Of a stretch of DNA of 64,000 bases, positions 58,406-64,000 are shown piece after piece. Numbering within the stretch: position 1 is the stretch's first letter; the number at the start of each line of letters is the position of its first letter. Made by a program: the position numbers and the translations under genes. The stretch lies in the NCBI RefSeq assembly GCF_014237455.1, contig NZ_JABZFL010000030.1, positions 104,394 to 168,393 of the forward strand, in the 5' to 3' direction. The stretch comes from Desulfobacula sp. (GTDB taxonomy: Bacteria; Desulfobacterota; Desulfobacteria; Desulfobacterales; Desulfobacteraceae). The notes under the pieces are model-generated. The model was not told where the DNA came from, did not search any database, and worked only from the letters and a program-made list of their open reading frames with translations.

Positions 58406-59074
58406 ATGATAATAGCAGAGAAAAAACCCATTGAAGAGATCATTGATGAAGTAAAAGATTTCAGCAGAATCCTGATACTCGGGTGTAACGAGTGTGTAAC
58501 GGTTTGTGAAGCAGGCGGTAAAAAAGAAGTGGAAATTTTGGCGTCGGCATTAAGAATGTATTTTATCAATAAGAATGATGAAAAAGTGATTGATGAAAGA
58601 ACCCTGGAGCGTCAGTGTGATCATGAATACCTGGAAGAACTTCGAAGCAGTATTGATGATTATGATGCCATTGTTTCTCTTGCCTGCGGCGTGGGTGTGC
58701 AGTTTGCCGCGGAGAAGTATCTGACGACCCCCTTAATTCCCGGGGTGAATACGGTCTGTCTGGGTGCCAATGAAGACAGAGGACTCTGGACGGAAAGATG
58801 TCAGGCCTGCGGCTCATGTGTGCTGGCTAGGACCGGAGGGATCTGTCCGGTTTCAAGGTGTGCCAAAAGAGTGCTCAATGGTCCCTGCGGCGGCTCAACA
58901 AATGGTAAATGTGAAATCAGCAAAGATGTTGACTGTGCCTGGCAGCTTATTTTAGACCGGTTAAAAGCATTGGATAAAATGGATGACTATGAGAAAATCG
59001 CACCGATTAAGGATTGGTCAACAGACAGGGCGGGCGGTCCAAGAACAGTCACCAGGGAGGATGTAAAGATATGA
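58406..59074 (+). CDS. metV: MetV: methylene-THF reductase-associated iron-sulfur protein
   Basis: A 222-residue protein of the MetV/MTHFR C-terminal zinc-binding family. Cysteines cluster in LGCNECVTVCEAGG near residue 23. In the C-terminal half CQACGSCVLARTGGICPVSRC and LNGPCGGSTNGKCE (near 155-170) are the NGPCGG signature. MetV pairs with MetF in acetogens and sulfate reducers of the MetFV type, where it binds iron-sulfur clusters. The stop overlaps the metF start. It lies directly after mvhD. Confidence 0.93.
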   Translation: MIIAEKKPIEEIIDEVKDFSRILILGCNECVTVCEAGGKKEVEILASALRMYFINKNDEKVIDERTLERQCDHEYLEELRSSIDDYDAIVSLACGVGVQFAAEKYLTTPLIPGVNTVCLGANEDRGLWTERCQACGSCVLARTGGICPVSRCAKRVLNGPCGGSTNGKCEISKDVDCAWQLILDRLKALDKMDDYEKIAPIKDWSTDRAGGPRTVTREDVKI

Positions 59075-60003
59075 GCAATCTAAATACGGCAAGCAATCTG
59101 GAAAAAGTATTAAAAGCGGGACACATTGGTGTCACTTCCGAATGCGGGCCTCCAAGGGGAAGTGATGCGGATGAGGTCAAGGAAAAGGGTGCGTTGATAA
59201 GAGATTATGTGGATGCTATCAATGTTACGGACAATCAGACTGCCATGACAAGAATGTCTTCTCTTGCAGCATGTGTGCATCTCAAACTCATGGGCATTGA
59301 GCCGGTTCTGCAGATGGTAACACGGGACAGAAACAGGGTGGCGCTCCAAAGTGATATTCTGGGTGCCGCCTCTTTTGATATTCCGAACATGCTGTGTCTG
59401 TCTGGAGATCACCAGAGTTTTGGTGACTGTGCACAAGGCCAGAACGTTCATGACCTTGATTCCATGCAATTGGTTCAGACGGTTCGATATATGCGGGATG
59501 AAGGAAAGTTTCTCGGTGGAGACGATATTAAACGCCCGCCAAAAATATTTGTGGGGGCTGCAGCCAACCCCTTTGCCGATCCGTTTGAAATAAGGGTACC
59601 GCGTCTGGCCAAAAAGATTGCCTGTGGAGCTGAATTCATCCAGACCCAGTGTATTTATAACCTGGATAAGTTTAAAGAATGGATCAGAATAGCAGCTGAC
59701 AGAGGACTGACCGAAAAGACCTTTGTCATGGCAGGCATGACCCCTATGAAATCTGTGGGTATGGCCAAGTACATGAAAAACAGAGTGCCGGGTATGGATG
59801 TACCCGAGGAGATTATCGCTCGCCTGGCAGGCGTTGACAAAAGCAAGCAGGCCCAGGAGGGTATTGATATCTGTGTGGAGCATATCCAGGAACTCAAGGA
59901 AATAAAAGGCGTTTCAGGATTTCACATCATGGCCATAGAGTGGGAAGAAAAAGTTCCTGAAATAGTAGAAAGAGCCGGACTTTATCCAAGACCGGAAGTA
60001 TAG
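59071..60003 (+). CDS. metF: Methylenetetrahydrofolate reductase MetF
   Basis: A 310-residue TIM-barrel flavoprotein that reduces methylene-THF to methyl-THF (or the reverse in acetate/one-carbon oxidation). The start at ATG 59071 follows GGGAGG and overlaps the metV stop (ATGA). MTRDRNRVALQSDILGA near residue 90, CLSGDHQSFGDC and the AEFIQTQCIYNLDKF region are conserved. Together with MetV, MvhD and the HdrA fusion it forms the one-carbon arm of the Wood-Ljungdahl pathway. Confidence 0.95.
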   Translation: MSNLNTASNLEKVLKAGHIGVTSECGPPRGSDADEVKEKGALIRDYVDAINVTDNQTAMTRMSSLAACVHLKLMGIEPVLQMVTRDRNRVALQSDILGAASFDIPNMLCLSGDHQSFGDCAQGQNVHDLDSMQLVQTVRYMRDEGKFLGGDDIKRPPKIFVGAAANPFADPFEIRVPRLAKKIACGAEFIQTQCIYNLDKFKEWIRIAADRGLTEKTFVMAGMTPMKSVGMAKYMKNRVPGMDVPEEIIARLAGVDKSKQAQEGIDICVEHIQELKEIKGVSGFHIMAIEWEEKVPEIVERAGLYPRPEV

Positions 60004-60026
60004 TCAACACCCGTCAGAAGAGCTTT

Positions 60027-60075
60027 AAAGGATACAGGTTTAAAGGAAAATCCCTTTACCTGTATCCTTTTTTAT
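60027..60075 (+). terminator. Terminator of the hdr-met operon
   Basis: AAAGGATACAGG pairs with CCTGTATCCTTT, with an inner TAAAGG/CCTTTA helix, followed by a run of T. It lies 24 bases after the metF stop. Confidence 0.9.
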
Positions 60076-60133
60076 ATTAAGATCGCATAATATTTTTTTT
60101 TATAATTACTCTTGTATGACCTAAGGAGATAAG

Positions 60134-60445
60134 ATGGCTGTAATCGTAAAGTATATCGTTGTCAGGAATGGAGAGGAAAAGATGACATTTGCGACAAAAA
60201 AAGAAGCTGACGCCTATGATAAAATGCTTGATATTGCCGACAATTTGTTTGAATTTCTGGAAAGTTCAAAAATTAAGCTTAATGAGAACCAACTTGAGGA
60301 CATCTCTCTGTTACTGGCAGAAAAAAGGGATAAACTGATGCCCATTTTAAGAGGGATCAAGCCAAAGAAAAAAGCCGCTAAAAAACCGGAACAAAAAGTC
60401 GGAACAAAAGAGAGTACGCCCAAAAAAGCCAAAGGAAAAAAATAG
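60134..60445 (+). CDS. yebG: YebG family protein
   Basis: A 103-residue protein whose first 75 residues match YebG: MAVIVKYIVVRNGEEKM and TKKEADAYDKMLDIADNLFEF. The C-terminal 30 residues are lysine-rich (PKKKAAKKPEQK), suggesting nucleic acid contact. YebG is SOS-induced in E. coli, with unknown function. No obvious LexA box was recognised upstream. The ribosome binding site AAGGAGAT precedes ATG. Confidence 0.85.
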   Translation: MAVIVKYIVVRNGEEKMTFATKKEADAYDKMLDIADNLFEFLESSKIKLNENQLEDISLLLAEKRDKLMPILRGIKPKKKAAKKPEQKVGTKESTPKKAKGKK

Positions 60446-60493
60446 CGGCCAGCATCTTATTGTAAGTTTAATTCCATTGCTATCTGTTACCGA

Positions 60494-60565
60494 ACCCGCT
60501 TTATTGCAGTTTTCGTTAGAGAAGACAGAGCACCTTTCGGGGCACGGATAAGAAGTAAAGCGGGT
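60494..60565 (+). ncRNA. Possible structured leader upstream of the nitroreductase
   Basis: ACCCGCTTTA (60494-60503) and TAAAGCGGGT (60556-60565) are perfect 10-base complements enclosing 52 bases that include a GCACCTTTCGGGGCAC segment able to form a further hairpin. It lies 120 bases before the nitroreductase start, in a 241-base gap otherwise without a gene. No known riboswitch class was recognised. Confidence 0.35.
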
Positions 60566-60686
60566 GCATTATGAAGGATAAAATCTCTGCCTTTTTCTGT
60601 ATTTTTCGTGTAACTTAAGGATAAACTCGTCACTAATGAAAGAGAGTTATCAGAGGGACTAAAATCAATAAAGGAGCATAAATAAT

Positions 60687-61418
60687 ATGAATCAGGTTAT
60701 TAATCTGTTGAAAAATCATCGCTCAATTCGGAAGTTTAAACCGGAATCCGTCAGCAATGAAAAGGTGCATGCCATTATTGAAGCGGCCGGCTGGGCGTCC
60801 ACATCAAATTTCATTCAGGCCTATACGGTTATCCGTGTGAAAAACAAGGAAACACGAAAACAGATTGCTGAACTTGCAGGCCCCCAGCCCTGGGTAGAAG
60901 CAAGTCCGCTGTTCCTCGTGTTCTGTGCTGACTTAAAGAGATCTCAGGGTGCCTGTATGCATGAAAACAAAGAGATGGTATCAGGTTTTACCGAGCAGTT
61001 TATCATTGCCACAGTGGATGTGTCACTTGCAGCTCAAAATGCTATGATTGCAGCGGAATCGCTGGGTCTTGGTGGTGTTTTTATTGGCGGCATCCGGAAT
61101 GATCCCGAAAAAGTCTGCCAGCTTCTGAAGATTCCTGATCATGTTTACCCGGTTTTCGGCATGTGTCTTGGATACCCGGATGAAAAACAGGAACAGAAAC
61201 CAAGGCTGCCGGTCAATATGGTTCTGAAGGAAGATGATTACCAGGAGGAGAATTCGGATTTGAAAAAATACAATGAAATCTGTCGTGACTATTACCAAAA
61301 CCGTTCCACCTCTTCCAGAGAGGATACATGGACAAGCCAGATATCAGTCATGATGAGTAAGCCCGCACGCCCTCATATGAAAGCGTTCCTGGAGAAAAGA
61401 GGATTTGAGTTTAAATAA
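60687..61418 (+). CDS. NfsA-type nitroreductase family protein
   Basis: A 243-residue FMN oxidoreductase. The N-terminal NHRSIRKFKPESVSNEKVH is the flavin-phosphate site, followed by AAGWASTSNFIQAYTVIRV. A second flavin segment is LAAQNAMIAAESLGLGGVFIGGIRN near residue 115 (quoted here only by its ends LAAQNAM and GGVFIGG). The C-terminal extension (YNEICRDYYQNRSTSSRED) fits the NfsA/FRP subgroup. The likely reaction is NAD(P)H-dependent reduction of quinones or nitro compounds; physiological substrate unknown. Confidence 0.88.
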   Translation: MNQVINLLKNHRSIRKFKPESVSNEKVHAIIEAAGWASTSNFIQAYTVIRVKNKETRKQIAELAGPQPWVEASPLFLVFCADLKRSQGACMHENKEMVSGFTEQFIIATVDVSLAAQNAMIAAESLGLGGVFIGGIRNDPEKVCQLLKIPDHVYPVFGMCLGYPDEKQEQKPRLPVNMVLKEDDYQEENSDLKKYNEICRDYYQNRSTSSREDTWTSQISVMMSKPARPHMKAFLEKRGFEFK

Positions 61419-61546
61419 AACAGATTAAAACAATTGATATTTGTACCCCAATAGACATAAGAGGGACTCTTCAAAAATTAATTATATCAAAATCGATAGC
61501 TCGCTGTCCCAGATCTGTTTGTATCAACACTCTTAAGCAAAACAAT

Positions 61547-61690
61547 TTACTCTTCAGAAGGAGCTGTGTCCTTATTTTCCTCGACAGTCGTTTTTTGTCT
61601 CTCCAACTTGCGTTGCTTTTTTTCTTCTTTTTTCTTTTTCTTTGCCAATTCTTTTTGGCGCTTTTCAAATGAATAGTTTGGTTTGAACAT
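61547..61690 (-). CDS. Small basic conserved protein downstream of cspA
   Basis: A 47-residue protein beginning MFKPNYSFEKRQKELAKKKK, a very lysine-rich helix, with an acidic end (ENKDTAPSEE). I recognise this as a small family found in many proteobacteria, of unknown function. The start at 61690 has AAGGA upstream. It lies 97 bases after cspA on the same strand, beyond the cspA terminator. Confidence 0.75.
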   Translation of the reverse strand: MFKPNYSFEKRQKELAKKKKKEEKKQRKLERQKTTVEENKDTAPSEE

Positions 61691-61739
61691 GGACAAATCC
61701 TTATTAATACTTTGTGTTTTACCTAAAAAAGACTGCGGC

Positions 61740-61769
61740 AAAAAAGGACCCTGCAGATTGCAGGGTCCT
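61740..61769 (-). terminator. Terminator of cspA
   Basis: On the minus strand AGGACCCTGCA pairs with TGCAGGGTCCT around a three-base loop, followed by six T. It lies 18 bases after the cspA stop; some read-through would be needed to reach the small basic protein gene. Confidence 0.9.
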
Positions 61770-61787
61770 CAAAATGCGTATGCCAGT

Positions 61788-61991
61788 TTACTGCTGGACA
61801 ACATTCTCTGCTGCAGGCCCTTTAGGACCATCAACAACATTAAAGGTTACCCGTGCACCTTCCGTTAAGGATTTGAATCCCTCGGACTGAATTGCGGAAT
61901 GATGAACAAATAAATCTTTGCCGCCATCATCCTGTTCGATAAAACCAAAACCTTTTGCATCGTTAAACCATTTTACTGTTCCTTCAGCCAT
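61788..61991 (-). CDS. Cold-shock protein (CspA family)
   Basis: A 67-residue cold-shock domain protein with RNP1 KGFGFIEQD and RNP2 DLFVHHSAI. It binds single-stranded RNA and DNA and melts mRNA structure. Its 108-base leader contains two small hairpins (GTCTGG/CCAGAC near 62077-62092 and GTTCC/GGAAC near 62014-62029), which may take part in temperature control. The RNA helicase gene rhlE lies just upstream on the same strand. Confidence 0.96.
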   Translation of the reverse strand: MAEGTVKWFNDAKGFGFIEQDDGGKDLFVHHSAIQSEGFKSLTEGARVTFNVVDGPKGPAAENVVQQ

Positions 61992-62099
61992 CTTGTATTA
62001 CTCCTTTGTAATCAGTTCCTTAGGGGGAACCACTTTGTTATATTGCCGAAGCATCATTTGATACATCGACTGGCAAGTCTGGGTATCCAGACAAATTTC

Positions 62100-63368
62100 T
62101 TATTGACGAGTTGCTCTGTTTCTGCTGGCAGCCAGGGAAAAAATACTGCTACGCTGATTTCTGGCTCGCCCGCTTGAAGCTGGTTTTTTTCCTCCCGGCA
62201 TTGGTCGTGAAAAGCGTTGCCTTTTTTCTTCAACCACAGTCTCTTTGGGCTCCCAGGCAAAACCAGGGGTTTTCTGGCGACGCATCTTTTTTCCCAGATT
62301 CCGCTCTATGAGTGAAATTATTTTGCTGTCTTCCTGACCGGCAAAAATAAATGCCTGACCGGTTCGTTCTGCGCGTCCGGTACGCCCAGTACGGTGGGTG
62401 TATGCTTCGGTTGTATCCGGGACATCATAGTTGATGACATGGGAAATCCCTTTCACATCAATCCCCCGTGCGGCAATATCGGTGGCTACCAGGATCTTGA
62501 ATGTACCATTCTTAAAACCGTTCAGTGCCTTCTGGCGTTTTGGCTGGGAAAGATTGCCTTGAATTGAAGCAGCTTGATAGCCCGCTTTTTGCAGTATCAG
62601 AGCCAGGCTTTTTGCCTTGTGTTTGGTTCGGGTAAAAACCAGGGTACTCTTCATTTTTTCTTCTTGAATAATGGTCTTAAGCAAAGAGGTCTTCTGTTCT
62701 TTTGCAACCTGAAACAGGACATGAGAAATTGCGCGAACCGGCTTTGTATGATTGATTTGTACTATTGCCGGATTTATCAATATATTTTCCGCCAGGTGAC
62801 GGATTTCCTTAGGCATGGTGGCAGAAAAAACAAGGGATTGACGCTTTAAGGGCAGCTGTTTGATAATCCTGCGGATATCAGGTAGAAATCCTTTGTCAAA
62901 CATATGGTCTGCCTCATCAAGAACCAGCGCTTCAACAGCCTTCAAAGAAAAAGCCCGGTCATTAAGCAGATCCAGCAATCGACCCGGGCAGGCAACAATA
63001 ATTTCCACGCCGCTTCGGATTGCTTTGATCTGGGGTTGCTTACCCACACCACCATAAATGGAGATACTCCGCAAACCGGTTTTTTGTGCCATTTTGGTGA
63101 TATCTGCATGGATCTGTTCTGCCAACTCCCTTGTGGGTGCTACGATTAACGCCCGCACTTTTTTTCGGGGGCCGTCCAGCAACCGCTGAATTAGGGGCAG
63201 TGCAAAAGCTGCAGTCTTTCCAGTCCCGGTCTGGGCAAGACCAAGGATATCTCTGCCGTCAAGTATTGGAGGAATAGCCTCTTTCTGGATCGGGGTGGGA
63301 AGTGTATAGCCGCAGGCAGCGATGCCAGCTTCTATCTTAGGGTCAAACTTAAAATTTTTAAAACTCAT
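62100..63368 (-). CDS. rhlE: DEAD-box RNA helicase (RhlE-type)
   Basis: A 422-residue helicase. Motif Q is in FKFDPKIEAGIAACGYTLPT, motif I is AQTGTGKT near residue 46, motif II DEAD in VLDEADHMFDKGF, motif III SAT, and motif VI HRTGRTGRAERTG. The C-terminal 60 residues are basic and rich in Arg and Ser, as in RhlE. It unwinds RNA duplexes in ribosome assembly and decay. The rhlE-cspA order links two cold-adaptation RNA remodellers. Confidence 0.93.
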   Translation of the reverse strand: MSFKNFKFDPKIEAGIAACGYTLPTPIQKEAIPPILDGRDILGLAQTGTGKTAAFALPLIQRLLDGPRKKVRALIVAPTRELAEQIHADITKMAQKTGLRSISIYGGVGKQPQIKAIRSGVEIIVACPGRLLDLLNDRAFSLKAVEALVLDEADHMFDKGFLPDIRRIIKQLPLKRQSLVFSATMPKEIRHLAENILINPAIVQINHTKPVRAISHVLFQVAKEQKTSLLKTIIQEEKMKSTLVFTRTKHKAKSLALILQKAGYQAASIQGNLSQPKRQKALNGFKNGTFKILVATDIAARGIDVKGISHVINYDVPDTTEAYTHRTGRTGRAERTGQAFIFAGQEDSKIISLIERNLGKKMRRQKTPGFAWEPKETVVEEKRQRFSRPMPGGKKPASSGRARNQRSSIFSLAASRNRATRQ

Positions 63369-63457
63369 TAATACTCCTATGTATTACGTAATGATCTACC
63401 AGGTCATTGGCCCGGTTGAAAGATCTGCGGATCCATTAGAATCCGTTTATTATTCTT

Positions 63458-63583
63458 TTATTTAGTTTTATGGAAAATGATTGAATCGATTATACTGAGG
63501 GCACCAAAGGCAATCGGCAGATCACCGCCCGAGTTAGTATCTGTTAAGACATGATAAGGGGTTATACTATAAAATGTCATCAT
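63458..63583 (-). CDS. 41-residue open reading frame upstream of rhlE
   Basis: On the minus strand CAGGAGAAACG is followed by ATG ATG and an open frame of 41 codons (FYSITPYHVLTDTNSGGDLP as its central part). It ends at TAA 63458-63460, 89 bases before the rhlE start. The ribosome binding site is good. The product has a hydrophobic middle (IAFGALSIIDSIIF) and no family I recognise. It may be a leader peptide or small protein of the rhlE message. Confidence 0.5.
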   Translation of the reverse strand: MMTFYSITPYHVLTDTNSGGDLPIAFGALSIIDSIIFHKTK

Positions 63584-63683
63584 CGTTTCTCCTGTTTATT
63601 GAATCAGCAGAAACTTCGGCGGCAACAAACGATGTTTTTAAACAACGAGGTTAACGAGGAAAACCTTGAAGGAAAATTTGATT

Positions 63684-63705
63684 CTATCTAAATATAATTA
63701 GATAG
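63684..63705. repeat. Palindromic site CTATCTAA...TTAGATAG
   Basis: A perfect 8-base inverted repeat with a six-base AT spacer, in the upstream region of the rhlE unit. The size fits a dimeric repressor operator. No regulator gene is adjacent. Confidence 0.4.
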
Positions 63706-63757
63706 TATACATGAATGTATAGAAATTGCAATGAAATAAAAAGAAAGTCGCTAAACC

Positions 63758-63800
63758 TGCCAAGGATCAAAACTCAAGGATACTTACATTATCCTTGGCA
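63758..63800. repeat. Ten-base inverted repeat TGCCAAGGAT...ATCCTTGGCA
   Basis: Perfect arms 63758-63767 and 63791-63800 with a 23-base spacer that contains a further direct CAAGGATA copy. No T-run follows on either strand. It may be an operator, a small structured RNA or the end of a mobile element. Confidence 0.4.
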
Positions 63801-63907
63801 CAATAAAAAGCCAATATTCAAATAAAGTCTTGAAGTCTGCTAAATTACCAACCCCAACATATGGGGGATAGGGTCAGTCCTGTAAATTTAATTTTTTATA
63901 TAACAGC

Positions 63908-64000
63908 ATGAATCGTGAGAATATTCTGTCAAAATTCTTGTCATTCTACCATATCTCCAATAAGGTTGAATATCAGTTTAAGATTTTGACTCTACTTGAG
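63908..64000 (+). CDS. Possible start of a gene running off the right edge
   Basis: From ATG 63908 the frame is open for 31 codons to the window end (MNRENILSKFLSFYHISNKV at the start). There is no clear ribosome binding site, and the fragment is too short to identify. About 30 bases upstream is GGGTCAGTCCTG, a motif type that often precedes small transposases in such genomes, so a mobile gene is possible. Confidence 0.3.
   Translation, partial: MNRENILSKFLSFYHISNKVEYQFKILTLLE

Noticed and set aside
60080..60133. A LexA box before yebG.
   Set aside because: No CTGT-N8-ACAG or close variant was found. Deltaproteobacterial LexA sites vary, so its absence is not informative.

Overview
The window reads as chromosomal DNA of a sulfate-reducing bacterium of the Desulfobacteraceae type (Desulfobacula/Desulfobacter-like). 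Supporting signs are a dissimilatory-type sulfate adenylyltransferase (sat, 35427-36704), an HdrA/MvhD/MetV/MetF block of the Wood-Ljungdahl type (53483-60003), hydrogenase maturation genes, moderate-to-low GC, and in-frame UGA codons best explained as selenocysteine. The genus is an inference. No rRNA, tRNA, CRISPR array, transposase or prophage gene was recognised.

Layout. 1-3.7 kb: end of a polysaccharide/glycoconjugate cluster (two glycosyltransferases, a histidine phosphatase, a deacetylase-like protein). 3.8-10.4 kb: a + strand operon behind a clear promoter, with argS, a SPOR protein, gatC, gatA and mutL. 10.4-16.3 kb: two secreted proteins sharing a TolB/FlgO-like N-terminal domain, on either side of a lipoprotein and a porin, then gatB on the minus strand. 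16.4-20.8 kb: DUF2065, queA, tgt, hypA, hypB and a MEMO protein. gltX and a FadL-type channel follow on the minus strand. 23.8-31.6 kb: a long housekeeping run, rpmF-acpP-rpiB-glyA-dCMP deaminase-nrdR-ribD-ribE-ribBA-ribH-nusB-MBL hydrolase. 31.6-36.7 kb: a pabB-pabC fusion, a DUF1573 protein with an in-frame UGA, a HAD phosphatase and sat. 36.8-42.8 kb: the minus-strand ffh-rpsP-KH-rimM-trmD-RNA methyltransferase-rplS-rnhB-yraN-rsmI operon. 42.9-53.0 kb: rlmN, a response regulator, a ThiI-like PP-loop protein, nth, an ABC1 kinase with a phasin-like partner, a large acyl-CoA dehydrogenase, an MBL protein and an AmpG-like transporter. 53.5-60.0 kb: hdrA fusion-mvhD-metV-metF. 60.1-64 kb: yebG, a nitroreductase, cspA, rhlE and a mostly non-coding right end with inverted repeats.

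The most notable content is selenocysteine coding. Three genes carry an in-frame UGA exactly where the family has a conserved cysteine: the HdrA fusion (UGA 53678), MvhD (UGA 57973) and a secreted DUF1573 protein (UGA 34137). Each has a short hairpin downstream that could serve as a SECIS element. HdrA and MvhD selenoproteins are known families. I do not recall a described selenocysteine form of DUF1573, and this copy also seems to start at AUU. The HdrA is a rare architecture: an HdrA half with Sec, an inserted GltD/NADPH-type flavin module, and a second HdrA half. It is encoded directly with mvhD, metV and metF and without hdrB or hdrC, which suggests a pyridine-nucleotide-linked, possibly electron-bifurcating methylene-tetrahydrofolate reductase.

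Start codons were chosen from Shine-Dalgarno spacing and family N-termini, so several begin downstream of the longest possible frame. All family assignments come from reading the translated sequences; no database search was run.
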